Assembly (NCBI GenBank): GCA_964651535.1
Contig: CAZYYE010000002.1
Location: 744,001 to 808,000, forward strand
Direction: 5' to 3'
DNA length: 64,000 nucleotides
Origin: Terrimesophilobacter sp964651535
Lineage (GTDB): Bacteria; Actinomycetota; Actinomycetes; Actinomycetales; Microbacteriaceae
Both the position numbers and the translations under genes were made by a program. The notes below the pieces were generated by a model, which had not been told where the DNA came from, did not search any database, and worked only from the letters and a program-made list of their open reading frames with translations. Shown here piece after piece: positions 1 through 8,003 of this stretch. How positions within the stretch are numbered: the first letter of the stretch is position 1; every line of letters starts with the position of its first letter.

Positions 1-100
1 CGCGCGGGCCCAGCGTCACCTTGACAGCATCAGCCAGGATGTTGAGGCCGCGCTCGAGGCCGCGACGGGCCTCTTCGTTGAAAGCAATGATCTTTGCCAT
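1..100 (-). CDS. groL: 60 kDa chaperonin GroEL, N-terminal fragment (cut by window edge)
   Basis: The reverse strand from the ATG at 100 reads MAKIIAFNEEARRGLERG and continues to the window edge, the typical actinobacterial GroEL start. Only about 33 codons are present. GroEL is the ATP-dependent barrel chaperone of the cytosol. No groES lies immediately upstream (the next gene is a DUF3048 lipoprotein), so this looks like a stand-alone, heat-inducible groEL2-type locus. Two CIRCE palindromes in the 110-bp leader imply HrcA repression. Confidence 0.95.
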   Translation of the reverse strand, partial: MAKIIAFNEEARRGLERGLNILADAVKVTLGPR

Positions 101-145
101 GTGTGTTTCTCGTCCCTCCCGGACGTCGTAAAAAGTGCATCACGT

Positions 146-172
146 TTGGCACTCACACTAAGAGAGTGCTAA
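146..172 (-). promoter_or_regulatory. CIRCE operator 1 (HrcA site) upstream of groL
   Basis: On the groL strand this reads TTAGCACTC-N9-GAGTGCCAA, one base away from the CIRCE consensus TTAGCACTC-N9-GAGTGCTAA. A TAGTGT box lies in the spacer and could be the -10 hexamer, so HrcA bound here would block RNA polymerase directly. The site ends about 45 bp before the groL start codon. Confidence 0.93.
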
Positions 173-178
173 ATGATT

Positions 179-205
179 CTGGCACTCCATGGCAGAGAGT
201 GCAAG
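179..205 (-). promoter_or_regulatory. CIRCE-like operator 2, degenerate
   Basis: The core GCACTC (182-187), a 9-bp spacer and GAGTGC (197-202) match the centre of CIRCE exactly, while the outer bases have drifted. It lies 33 bp (about three helical turns) from the first site and ends 6 bp from the stop of the upstream DUF3048 gene. It is probably a second, weaker HrcA site on the same DNA face. Confidence 0.75.
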
Positions 206-210
206 CGGGC

Positions 211-1278
211 TCAGGGTGCCGCGGGCGGGACGAACGACACGGAACCGTTCGGCGGGATGAGCTCGAACCAGGTATTGCCGGCCGCAAGTCGAATTGTGAC
301 CCCGTTTTCGTCCACGAGGCGGATGGGGTCGGTCGCGGATGCTTTCGACCACGTTCCGTGGACGGTGCCCCCGCCGCTGGAGATCCACGCCTCCCCCGAT
401 CCGGACAGCACGGTCTTCGGTACGCCGCCGTCGTTCACGACGCTGACCCGGATGGCGACGATGTTCGATGCCGTCAACTGGTTGCCGTTGCTGTCGAGAT
501 CAGCTTTGCCCTGCTGCACCCTCAGCCACCGTTCGGAGGCCGAATCCCAGGTCCACGTTCCGTAGTAGGAGGACGAGAACCGGTATTCGACGACCGCGGT
601 GGGAGTGCCGTCTTTGGCGGCGGTGGAGCCGGCAGCGTGCAGCGAGTAGGCGAACTGTTGTTGGGGTGGCGCGATGTCGGCGTGCTGGGCGAGCACGTCC
701 GTGGCGCGCACGAGCACGTCGTGGGGCGAACGCTTCGTGTTCGTGCGGAAGAACGTTTTCGCTGTATCCGGTTGGCCATGAATCGCGTTGTACACCGGGG
801 TCTGCCGCATGAGATTCACGAATCGCTGTTGGCCGCCCGAGTAGCAGATGATTCCGCCGAACGGCGACACGATATCCGGATCCATCGGGCGGATGGAGCG
901 CACGGGTCCGAGCAGTTCGGGAATGGTGGACTGCCAGACGGCCACGTAGCGCGTGATCCCGCCTTCGACGAGCTCTTCGAAGACGAAGTCGGTGAGTTCG
1001 AGTCCGACCTGCGGCCACGCGTCCCAGTGGTTGTCGATTTTCGCGGCGATCGATGAATGGTTGAGTGATCCCGCGGGCACGGTGGTGCCCCGAAGCGGGG
1101 CGAGTTCGGTCGGCTCCGGCGTCTCGTAGGTCGAGACGTATGGCGGCGAAGCGGATCCGGTCGGGGTCGGGGTGCGTTCCGGTGCGCATCCGGCAACCGA
1201 TGCGAGCGCGAGCGCGCCCAACGCCAAAGCGATAGCAGCTCTTGTCCCCGTGGCTCCCCGAATGCGTCTCACCGGCAC
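211..1278 (-). CDS. DUF3048 (YerB-like) secreted lipoprotein
   Basis: 355 aa. The N-terminus has an Arg-rich start, a hydrophobic stretch and a lipobox ending ...ASVAGC (Cys near residue 30), followed by a Pro/Thr linker, so it is a membrane-anchored extracytoplasmic lipoprotein. The rest matches DUF3048 N and C domains: the conserved region around AAKIDNHWDAWPQVGL, the GPVRSIRP segment, and the SPHDVLVRATDVL segment in the middle. The molecular function of the family is not established. It is co-oriented with the LytR_C gene upstream and ends just before the groL operator region. Confidence 0.85.
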   Translation of the reverse strand: MPVRRIRGATGTRAAIALALGALALASVAGCAPERTPTPTGSASPPYVSTYETPEPTELAPLRGTTVPAGSLNHSSIAAKIDNHWDAWPQVGLELTDFVFEELVEGGITRYVAVWQSTIPELLGPVRSIRPMDPDIVSPFGGIICYSGGQQRFVNLMRQTPVYNAIHGQPDTAKTFFRTNTKRSPHDVLVRATDVLAQHADIAPPQQQFAYSLHAAGSTAAKDGTPTAVVEYRFSSSYYGTWTWDSASERWLRVQQGKADLDSNGNQLTASNIVAIRVSVVNDGGVPKTVLSGSGEAWISSGGGTVHGTWSKASATDPIRLVDENGVTIRLAAGNTWFELIPPNGSVSFVPPAAP

Positions 1279-1331
1279 AGGTTATCGCGGCAAGGCTGGC
1301 CGGACGCCGCATGGCGCGGCGAATCTGAAAC

Positions 1332-1916
1332 CTACGGGGTTGGTTGCGGGCTCGACTGTTGCGCGGGCAGATAGTCCTCACCGATGACGATCGTGATCGG
1401 GGATCCGGGGAAGTCGGTGGACAGCCGCACTTGTCCGACGCCGAGGCTCGCGACGATGCCCCGCGCGGCACCTTCCAGGGTGGGATCGGCGTAGTACACG
1501 ACTGTTTCTTCGATGTCGCTGGCTGACGCGTTCGCGCGGCTGCCGATGCCCTGCTGCGCGCCTTCCCAGCCTTGCGCGACAAGTGCATCGCCGACCTGGT
1601 TCGACAGGCCGATGATGGCGGTCCCGTTGAGTACCGTCAGGGGGATGGTCGGGTCAAGGGTCGGGTTGGCTGTGGGGATCTGGGTAGGTGTCGGCGTGGG
1701 GGTTTCGCTGGCGCGGAAGAAGGGAAGGTCGAAGTTGATGTTGCTGTTGATCGCGGCGAGCCCGAACAGCCCGGCGGTGGTGAGGAGGACGGTGGCTACG
1801 ACGGCCCACGCGAATCCGATCCATCCGCGCCCCTTCTTTCGGGGGGCGCGGTGCGCGCCGACGCGCAGCAGTTCGGACGGCACGTCGTCAAAACGGTCCT
1901 GCGGAAAATTTGCCAT
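1332..1916 (-). CDS. Membrane protein with LytR C-terminal domain
   Basis: 194 aa. Residues 1-30 are cytoplasmic and basic, about 33-55 form one transmembrane helix, then comes a Pro/Thr-rich linker (70-90) and a LytR_C domain (about 93-185) with the VLNGTAIIGLSNQVGDAL signature. No LytR-CpsA-Psr catalytic domain is present, so it is not a wall-polymer ligase itself; it is probably a wall-associated accessory protein. It follows the DUF3263 gene by 19 bp on the same strand and is likely co-transcribed with it. Confidence 0.82.
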   Translation of the reverse strand: MANFPQDRFDDVPSELLRVGAHRAPRKKGRGWIGFAWAVVATVLLTTAGLFGLAAINSNINFDLPFFRASETPTPTPTQIPTANPTLDPTIPLTVLNGTAIIGLSNQVGDALVAQGWEGAQQGIGSRANASASDIEETVVYYADPTLEGAARGIVASLGVGQVRLSTDFPGSPITIVIGEDYLPAQQSSPQPTP

Positions 1917-1935
1917 CGTTCTCTCGGTTTGGTGG

Positions 1936-2253
1936 TCAGCTGTGGTTGCGGGGGTTTTCGCTGCGGCCCCGTGCCAGAGTTCGCGCGGCCGTGCGGGTTT
2001 CCCGCATCCGCTGCAACCGCTTCACGAGCATGGGATCGTACGCGAGGGCGGCTGGGGAGTCCATGAGCACGTTCAGCACTTGATAGTACCGGGCCGCGGA
2101 CAGTCCGAACTCCGCATGGACGGCTTCTTCTTTCGCTCCACCATGGCGAGTCCAATCCCGTTCGAAGTCGAGGATGCTGCGGTCCCGCAGCGATAGCGCC
2201 GTTTCAGCGACTCCTGCGGAGTCGTCGGGCGCCAGCCCCTCGTTGGATGCCAC
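1936..2253 (-). CDS. DUF3263 small helix-turn-helix-like protein
   Basis: 105 aa starting at GTG 2253, with GGAG 5 nt upstream. The central segment LSLRDRSILDFERDWTRHGG followed by the FGLSAARYYQVLNVLMD region is the actinobacterial DUF3263 pattern, a predicted HTH fold with a basic tail. Its role is unknown; DNA binding is only inferred from fold and charge. It is usually found next to LytR_C genes in Actinomycetota, as here. Confidence 0.85.
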   Translation of the reverse strand: MASNEGLAPDDSAGVAETALSLRDRSILDFERDWTRHGGAKEEAVHAEFGLSAARYYQVLNVLMDSPAALAYDPMLVKRLQRMRETRTAARTLARGRSENPRNHS

Positions 2254-2301
2254 GTGTGCTCCACTTTCGCTCGTGTGTGCACATCATAAAACGCGTGACC
2301 C

Positions 2302-3303
2302 TCAGGATTCCTGAGGCGGCCCGGCGGGGTGCGCGAACCAGTTCACGTATTGGCCGTGGGGGCCGACGTCGGCGAGCGGGACTCCGTCGAGCGACAGCGT
2401 GAATTGTCCTGCGACGGGGCCAGGGTGCAGCGCGTCGACGGCGGGTCGAACGCCGATGCCGTCGAGGGATACCCCGTGTGCTCCAAGGTCGCGGATGGTG
2501 GCGATGAGTTGCATCCGCTCCTGGTAAGGCAGGTAGACGAGCATGGCGCTCGTGATGACGACGAGCGTCGCATCGCGCGGGGCGGTCGCGGCGACGGTTG
2601 CGAGTTTGTCGATGGCGTTTCCGCGGATGAGTCGGGGCGGGTAGTCGCGCACGATGCCGATCGCGGCCCGGATGCGTTCGAGGCGTTCGTGCTGTTCCGG
2701 CCAGACGAGAGTTTCGAGCCACCGCACGTCGTTTTCGTCGTTTACGTCGAGCGGGCGAAGGTCGATGCCGGCGCGCCACACGATGTCGGGCATGGTCGCG
2801 GGCACCGGTACGCGGCCCAGTGTTTCGGTTTCGATCCGCACGGCCGATGGCCCCGTGTCCGGGTGGAGCCATTCTCCTCCGCCGTATCGGTAGCTGTACT
2901 TGTCGGGGTAGAGGCAGAGGCCGGCGCTCGCGCCGAGTTCGAGGATGGCCATGGGCCCGTCGGTGTGTTCTGCGATGAGGCCGAGTGCTGGGAGGATCGC
3001 TGCGCAACGGCGGGGTTCGTTGGTTTGCGTCATCCGTTGTTGCGCTTCGTCGGCGACGGCGGGCCAGTTCCCCAACAGCCACGTGCGGAATGTCGCGTAA
3101 GCGTCGAGGGGGGCACCGAGCAATCGCGCCGCGGCGAACACGAGGTTCGGTTGGCGCTTCTGGAGCGGCAGGCTGTCGATGGCCGCGAGAACTTCGGTGT
3201 CGCCCGCGATTCCGAGGGCCCAGTCTTCGAAGATCGGTGATTGCCCGCGCGCATCGGTTTCGCCGAATGTTCGGTACCAGTCTGCGGTGCTGCGTTCCGC
3301 CAT
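2302..3303 (-). CDS. DUF2332 family protein
   Basis: The protein from the ATG at 3303 (MAERSTADWYRTFG) has 333 aa; a longer frame to 3345 lacks family support. The SPIFEDWALGIA, LPLQKRQPNLVFAAARLLGAP and LELGASAGLCLYPDKYSYRYG motifs match DUF2332. The ELGASAGL segment resembles a Rossmann/SAM-binding loop, so a methyltransferase-like fold is possible, but no reaction is known. A small palindrome (CCTCAG-N5-CTGAGG, 2299-2315) overlaps the stop codon and may be a weak terminator. The gene is divergent from msrB. Confidence 0.85.
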   Translation of the reverse strand: MAERSTADWYRTFGETDARGQSPIFEDWALGIAGDTEVLAAIDSLPLQKRQPNLVFAAARLLGAPLDAYATFRTWLLGNWPAVADEAQQRMTQTNEPRRCAAILPALGLIAEHTDGPMAILELGASAGLCLYPDKYSYRYGGGEWLHPDTGPSAVRIETETLGRVPVPATMPDIVWRAGIDLRPLDVNDENDVRWLETLVWPEQHERLERIRAAIGIVRDYPPRLIRGNAIDKLATVAATAPRDATLVVITSAMLVYLPYQERMQLIATIRDLGAHGVSLDGIGVRPAVDALHPGPVAGQFTLSLDGVPLADVGPHGQYVNWFAHPAGPPQES

Positions 3304-3398
3304 TTCAGCATCTTGGCATCCCGCACGGGAACAAGTCGACTGCAAGCGCGGTTGAATAGAGGTGTAGGGGACCGACGGGTTCCCGGAGAGATACCACC

Positions 3399-3803
3399 AT
3401 GAACTACAAGGTCACGAAATCCGACGAAGAGTGGCGCCAGACGCTGAGCCCAGAGGAGTTCGCTGTGCTGCGTCAGGCTGGGACGGAGCGGCCCTGGACT
3501 GGGGAGCTGCTCGACGAGAAACGTGAAGGCGTTTACCGCTGCAAGGCGTGCAGTGCCGAGTTGTTCCGCAGCGACGCGAAGTTCGACTCACACTGCGGTT
3601 GGCCGAGCTTCTACATCCCTTCCGAGAAGGATGCCGTCGTGCTCCTCAAGGACACCACGCTGGGCATGGAGCGCGTGGAGGTGCGGTGCGCGAATTGCGG
3701 CTCCCATCTGGGGCATGTGTTCGACGATGCGCCGCAGACTCCAACCGGTGACCGGTTCTGCATGAATTCGGTGTCGCTCAGCTTCGAGCCGAAGGACAAC
3801 TGA
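3399..3803 (+). CDS. msrB: Peptide-methionine (R)-S-oxide reductase MsrB
   Basis: 134 aa, full family length. It reduces methionine-R-sulfoxide in oxidised proteins in the cytosol. Zinc ligands are the two CxxC pairs (C48/C51 and C97/C100), the CGWPSF motif starts at C66, and the catalytic Cys is C121 in RFCMNSVS. The ATG has GGAGAG about 8 nt upstream. It stands alone, divergent from the DUF2332 gene. A short GAGGC/GCCTC hairpin right after the stop may terminate it before the tRNA gene. Confidence 0.96.
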   Translation: MNYKVTKSDEEWRQTLSPEEFAVLRQAGTERPWTGELLDEKREGVYRCKACSAELFRSDAKFDSHCGWPSFYIPSEKDAVVLLKDTTLGMERVEVRCANCGSHLGHVFDDAPQTPTGDRFCMNSVSLSFEPKDN

Positions 3804-3847
3804 GGCTCGGCGCCTCGTTGCTCCCGTTACTATTGGGGAGGTTATTC

Positions 3848-3921
3848 GCCTCCTTAGCTCAGTTGGCCAGAGCACCGCTCTTGTAAAGCGGGGGTCGTCG
3901 GTTCGAATCCGACAGGGGGCT
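3848..3921 (+). tRNA. tRNA-Thr (anticodon TGT)
   Basis: 74-nt cloverleaf. The acceptor GCCTCCT pairs with AGGGGGC (one G-U), the D-loop contains AGTTGG, the anticodon loop CTTGTAA carries TGT, and the T-arm has GGTTCGAATCC. The CCA tail is not encoded. A TACTAT box at 3828-3833 is a plausible -10. The accessory island begins directly downstream, but I found no repeat of the tRNA 3' end at the far side of the island. Confidence 0.95.
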
Positions 3922-4030
3922 CCTCAACTTGACTCACGCCCCTGCCAATTTCGCACGGTCAAAGTTTCTGACTTCCGAGAAGTCATCACCGGGACACTAC
4001 TATGAGCCGTAGATTCCATGTGGAGGTATT

Positions 4031-4618
4031 TTGCAGGTTGATGACTCGGAAACCCGTAAGTATGCATTCCGAACTAAGCTGACGGTTGAGCTGGACGATG
4101 AGGCAGTTGTTCGAGAGCTAGTCCTTGACGGGCGATCATTCGCGATCAACGAGTCGCAGCACTTTAATCTGAAAAGACGGATCGCCAGCGCGCTGAGTGT
4201 AGATGCCAACACAAGCATATTTGTTGTGGGGTCCGCGAAGCTCGGCTTCAGCATTGCCCCGAGCAAGCGTTACATCGCTTTCGGAGACCATTCAGATATT
4301 GATGTTGCAGTAGTGGACCACACCCTCTATGAAAGGGTTTGGCACGAAGCGCACGAATACATGGAATCTGGAGCAGACTGGCCCAAGAAGGCGGGATTTG
4401 AAAAGTATCTCGCCTGGGGTTGGATTAGACCCGACATGCTCCCAAGCGCACCCACGTTTAGCTTTTCAAACCAATGGTGGGAGGTATTTCGATGCCTTCA
4501 ATCTGATCGGATCGCTGGCCCATACAAAGTATCTGGTGCCATTTATCATGACATTTCATTTCTTATTGCCTATCAAAAGCGCGCGATAGCGCTCTGTAGA
4601 ACTGAGGGAACGCTGTGA
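4031..4618 (+). CDS. Nucleotidyltransferase-fold protein, partner of DUF262 gene (candidate defence or toxin module)
   Basis: 195 aa from TTG 4031, preceded by GGAGG at 4022-4026. The signature FVVGSAK (GS at 67-68) followed about 18 residues later by GDHSDIDVAVVD (D86, D89, D91) is the GS...DxD pattern of polymerase-beta-type nucleotidyltransferases, so NTP and Mg binding is likely. The C-terminal half is not recognised. Codon use is markedly AT-richer than the backbone genes. The stop overlaps the GTG of the next gene, implying translational coupling with the DUF262 protein. The family assignment is by motif only; substrate and activity are unknown. Confidence 0.6.
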   Translation: MQVDDSETRKYAFRTKLTVELDDEAVVRELVLDGRSFAINESQHFNLKRRIASALSVDANTSIFVVGSAKLGFSIAPSKRYIAFGDHSDIDVAVVDHTLYERVWHEAHEYMESGADWPKKAGFEKYLAWGWIRPDMLPSAPTFSFSNQWWEVFRCLQSDRIAGPYKVSGAIYHDISFLIAYQKRAIALCRTEGTL

Positions 4619-5625
4619 GAACTTCCGCAACAAATAAGCGACTCCGCACACTACTCACTGGTATTCGGGATGAAGTACTAATCCCGAATCCCCACTTCCA
4701 ACGGCGCCTTGTTTGGTCGAACGATCACAAGATCGCCTTCATCGAAACGGTTCTTGCTGGGTTGCCATTCCCCGAAATTTTCATTTCTGCTGGTTCGGTT
4801 GATCGCAACTCAGGCGACGGAACCGAGCTAATTGTGGACGGCCAACAGCGGATCACTACGCTATATCAATACTTCACTGGCTCGCGCGATCTAAAACTAG
4901 GTGGAAAGGTCGTCGAGTACGCAAACCTAAGCCCTGAGGATAAGCTCGAATTTCTTGAATATGAGGTTGTAGTTCGAGATCTCGGGCCACTTGGCGAGGA
5001 CGAGACACGTGAGATATTTCAGAAGATCAACTCTACCAACTACGCTTTGAACGCGATGGAGGTCAACAATTCTAGGTTCGACGGGATGTTGAAGAAGTAT
5101 GCAGAAGAGTTGGCTCAATCAGAGTTATTCGAAAGCAACCGCGTCTTTACCTCTTTAGATGTGCGAAGGATGAACGATGTCCGATTCGTTCTCACCGTGA
5201 TCATTTCAATCTTGAGCGGATACTTCAATCGTGACGAAGAACTCGAACCCTATCTTGAACGATTCAACGACGAATTTCCCGATTTAAACAATGTTCGTGG
5301 CCGTATCGACCGCGTAATGGAGTTTCTCAAGGAATGTGGGTTCGAATCTCGTTCACGGATATGGCAGAAGGCCGACCTCTTGAACGCATTCGTAGAAATC
5401 GACCGGGTGCTCAACGTAGACGGCATTCAAATTAATCCGGGTAAATTTCGGGCGGCAATGAATTCGTTATTCACTGACGTTGAAGCGGTAACTCGTGACG
5501 AAAATGCACCATCAGACGCGTCGGAGTATTACCGTCGGGTCAAATCTGGCATCAACGATCGAATCAGCCGAATCAACCGTGGATTAGTCGTCCGACAGCG
5601 CATCGACTCAGCAAATGCCACATAG
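4615..5625 (+). CDS. DUF262 (ParB/GmrS-like) domain protein
   Basis: 336 aa from GTG 4615, overlapping the previous stop (GTGA). The N-terminal DUF262 domain shows IPNPHFQRRLVWS (23-35), the nucleotide-handling motif DGQQRITTLYQY (75-86) and IFQKINSTNYALN near residue 135. In known systems (GmrSD, SspE, BrxU) DUF262 couples NTP hydrolysis to a DUF1524 HNH nuclease; here no HNH motif is visible, so the nuclease is absent or replaced by the partner. Base composition is AT-rich, consistent with horizontal acquisition. Pairing with a nucleotidyltransferase rather than DUF1524 is unusual. Confidence 0.78.
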   Translation: MRTSATNKRLRTLLTGIRDEVLIPNPHFQRRLVWSNDHKIAFIETVLAGLPFPEIFISAGSVDRNSGDGTELIVDGQQRITTLYQYFTGSRDLKLGGKVVEYANLSPEDKLEFLEYEVVVRDLGPLGEDETREIFQKINSTNYALNAMEVNNSRFDGMLKKYAEELAQSELFESNRVFTSLDVRRMNDVRFVLTVIISILSGYFNRDEELEPYLERFNDEFPDLNNVRGRIDRVMEFLKECGFESRSRIWQKADLLNAFVEIDRVLNVDGIQINPGKFRAAMNSLFTDVEAVTRDENAPSDASEYYRRVKSGINDRISRINRGLVVRQRIDSANAT

Positions 5626-6031
5626 ACGTTAATTGACGGATTGTTCGGTAGCTGGCGCCCACGACTTGAGGCCTGTTGAGGCTGAAGTACCCCGGCTCCA
5701 CCTAACCAGCAGTGATTGGGCACGACAGCTCAAGGAGCAGGGAATTTGGAGAAGATTTTGACGCCAGCCGGACAATTCTGAATGAACGTGCTCAGGGCGA
5801 GGAAGTTGTTTGCCTACACACTGTGGCTTCGGGGGCAAATGAGCGATCTCCTGATCTTCCGAAATTACCCCGAACTGATTGAACCCCTCCACGCTATGCC
5901 AGCACAGGTGCCCGATGAGTTTCGTTTTCCAAGGTAGGGCGATCAACGCAATTGAATTTGGCCGGATGGCGCTATCCAAGCTTGCCAGCGCACAGAGGTA
6001 TTCCGGGGCTCTGTCGCCTAACCTGAAGCCC
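5626..6031 (+). other. No recognisable gene; island spacer
   Basis: About 400 bp between the DUF262 gene and the pseudogene fragment. Open frames exist on both strands (for example 5629-6063 on the minus strand), but none has a recognisable family, a convincing ribosome site or the third-position bias of the neighbours. The last 20 bp resemble the leaderless promoter region of the intact cyclase gene (CGCCTAAC here, CGCCTAGC there), so at least the 3' end is homologous flanking DNA carried with the broken gene. Confidence 0.5.
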
Positions 6032-6082
6032 GTGTGCACCCGAGCAGCCACTCTCCGTGGCATCTGGAACCCGGAAGCTTAT
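6032..6082 (+). pseudogene. Truncated 5' end of a tocopherol-cyclase-like gene (second, diverged copy)
   Basis: GTG at 6032 starts a frame whose 17 codons align with the first 17 codons of the intact gene at 9279: TRAATLRGIWNPEAY here against TPAATLRGIRHPEAY there. Nucleotide identity is 39/51 and many differences are synonymous third-position changes, so the two copies diverged as functional genes before truncation. Homology ends at the 3' end of the convergent beta-helix gene. A TAACCT box sits 7 nt before the GTG, mirroring TAGCAT before the intact start. Confidence 0.75.
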
Positions 6083-6768
6083 CCCTCCCACTTCATTACT
6101 GGCTCCGCCCCCGTCGCTTTGATGATCGCGTGCGCGGGATACACACCCTTGCGCAGTGAAACCAAGGCATAAACTATTGAGTCAGGGCCGATAAGTACGC
6201 CGGGATTGAGCACCGTGTTGCAGCCAACCGAGGTTCCGTCGCCGACGATCGCGCCGAATTTTCGACGTCCTGTGTCAGTCACGCTCCCAGCGAAAGGGAT
6301 GCTGATGGCTACGTTGCCAAGGATTTGGAGGTTGCTGAGAATGACCCCGGCACCGAGGTTCACCTGGTACCCGAGCACAGAGTCGCCCACGTAGGAAAGA
6401 TGGGGGACGGCCGCTCCCGGGAAGAGAATGCTGTTCTTCACCTCACTACCGTGCCCGACCGTTGAGTCCCGTAGCAGGACTACATTGTCACGGATGTAGC
6501 AACCATGCCGAATTTCAACGCCTTGACCGATGTATGCAGGGCCAACGATATGCGCTGCAGGTTCGATCCGTGCCTCGGGATGGATGAAAACTGGAGCGCC
6601 GGTGGGCCCGCTGGAGCGAGGGAGATTGTCACGCTCGCCAAGGGCCAAGACGATCGCTTCGAGGCTGTCGAGACAATTCCAGGCGAAGTCGTCCGCATCG
6701 AAGTACTCTGATAAATCGTCATCTAGCGAAACGTAATCTCTCAGCCTCAAACCAGCGGAAATGGTCAT
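6079..6768 (-). CDS. Left-handed beta-helix (hexapeptide-repeat) acyl/nucleotidyltransferase-like protein
   Basis: 229 aa from ATG 6768; this start overlaps the upstream stop as ATGA and is preferred to 6810. After an acidic N-terminal region (about 1-55) come imperfect hexapeptide repeats from about residue 58 (HPEARIEPAAHIVGPAYIGQGVEI) to about 200, with the loop IFNNV-like VLGYQVNLGAGVILSNLQ, resembling the C-terminal beta-helix of GlmU/G1P transferases. There is no N-terminal nucleotidyltransferase domain. It probably acts on an activated sugar. Last gene of a three-gene operon with the phosphatase and PfkB-fold genes. Its 3' end meets the pseudogene fragment. Confidence 0.7.
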   Translation of the reverse strand: MTISAGLRLRDYVSLDDDLSEYFDADDFAWNCLDSLEAIVLALGERDNLPRSSGPTGAPVFIHPEARIEPAAHIVGPAYIGQGVEIRHGCYIRDNVVLLRDSTVGHGSEVKNSILFPGAAVPHLSYVGDSVLGYQVNLGAGVILSNLQILGNVAISIPFAGSVTDTGRRKFGAIVGDGTSVGCNTVLNPGVLIGPDSIVYALVSLRKGVYPAHAIIKATGAEPVMKWEG

Positions 6769-7997
6769 GTACACGCGTCCTTCCATCCCTGCAACCCCAA
6801 CGTCGCGCATTTCGTTGCCAGCTCTTCAATTGAACCGGCCGCACTCTGCGTCGGCGCACTAGATAGCAGTGTGTCAATGAGAGCCGCCGTAAACCCATTC
6901 TTTGCCGAGATTGGAGCTGTGTGAGTGACGGTGGACGCGTCAGAGACCGCGGCGCAAATGGTGCCGTTCGCAATGGAGATCACGGAAAGCCCATCAGGGA
7001 GGTCTGTACCGCGGATGAACACAAGCGGCGCGAGTTTCGACGCGACCGATGGAATCCGGGACTTGAGCTCTTCCAAATTTCGAGGGTACCGGTCGCCAGC
7101 AACGATCCCGTATACGCGTAGGAAATCCTTGTAGCCGCTGACGTGCACATCGATTAGGCCGGCCTGAAGCTCTTCCCGTAAGTTGCTCAATTGATTGCGA
7201 TCAGTACTACTGCTATCAATGCTGCCGGGATCTGCGATTACCAGTGCGTTCTGCGCGTGTAGCTGTTTCAGTTCGGCGCGCAATCCGACTTGGAGTTGCG
7301 TTTTGAAGTAACCAGAGATTAACACGATTCCGCCGCCGCGCACTGCGCTTCTCACCCGATCTGCTACCTGCGACCACCTGAGGCTCGCCACGGCACCACG
7401 GTGCGTGAAGACCGATGTCTGCGCATGATCACGCTGCACGAGGTGCACCGAGATTGCGCTTTGACTGTCGCCGACGAATTCGTCGAGATCATTCTCGACC
7501 CACTCCTCGTCGGCGATCATCGTGCAAAGGGAGTTTGAAAGGATATCCGCCGCTGACCCAAAGCCCGAGAATAGGAATGATTGGCGATTAAAGTTCTGGT
7601 AAAGATAGCGACCGACAAAATAGGCCGCACCACCTGGGCCGATCAACAAGGGATCGATATCCGTCCACTCGTGGTGCTCGAGCTGCTTAGTTTCCACCGG
7701 GTACAGAACAATGTCCAAGTATACGGCTCCAACGAGGGTGATTGGAGGTTTGACGAGTGAACGCAAGTGAACGATACGCTCGACCGTCGCATCATACTTA
7801 CGAGCGACGCTGATGTCGGGAATCGCCGTTGTTGAGATATCCTTCACGCGTCTCGACCTGTGCCAGAGACGCTGCAGCCGTCGCAATGAGATAGCAAATG
7901 CCGTGATAATTCCCGCCGCGATCACGGTCGAGATCACAGGGAAGACGAGCGTATCGATCGGGTCCGCAGCGAAGCGGGCGAGAATGAGCAATTGCAC
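6765..7997 (-). CDS. Membrane-anchored PfkB/ribokinase-fold protein with degraded catalytic motif
   Basis: 410 aa from GTG 7997. Residues 15-38 form one transmembrane helix followed by a basic stretch; a PfkB fold starts near 87 (LVGAVYLDIVLYP), with GPGGAAYFVGRYLYQ (120-134) as the substrate-binding GG loop, VLISGYF (225-231) and IADPGS (254-259). The C-terminal PfkB signature, normally DTxGAGDxF, reads APISAKNGFTAAL (361-373), so the catalytic Asp is Asn and the anion-hole glycines are changed. I infer a sensor or structural pseudo-kinase, or very altered chemistry. It lies 6 bp after the IMPase-like gene and overlaps the beta-helix gene by 4 bp. Confidence 0.62.
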   Translation of the reverse strand: MQLLILARFAADPIDTLVFPVISTVIAAGIITAFAISLRRLQRLWHRSRRVKDISTTAIPDISVARKYDATVERIVHLRSLVKPPITLVGAVYLDIVLYPVETKQLEHHEWTDIDPLLIGPGGAAYFVGRYLYQNFNRQSFLFSGFGSAADILSNSLCTMIADEEWVENDLDEFVGDSQSAISVHLVQRDHAQTSVFTHRGAVASLRWSQVADRVRSAVRGGGIVLISGYFKTQLQVGLRAELKQLHAQNALVIADPGSIDSSSTDRNQLSNLREELQAGLIDVHVSGYKDFLRVYGIVAGDRYPRNLEELKSRIPSVASKLAPLVFIRGTDLPDGLSVISIANGTICAAVSDASTVTHTAPISAKNGFTAALIDTLLSSAPTQSAAGSIEELATKCATLGLQGWKDACT

Positions 7998-8003
7998 TGC
8001 GCG

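Noticed and set aside
2299..2315. CCTCAG-N5-CTGAGG palindrome as a copy of the mshD REP element
   Set aside because: Only the CCTCAGG core is shared; the 16-bp outer arms are absent.
5629..6063. Minus-strand 144-codon frame in the island spacer
   Set aside because: No family, no ribosome site, and it crosses the cyclase-gene fragment on the other strand; not supportable as a gene.
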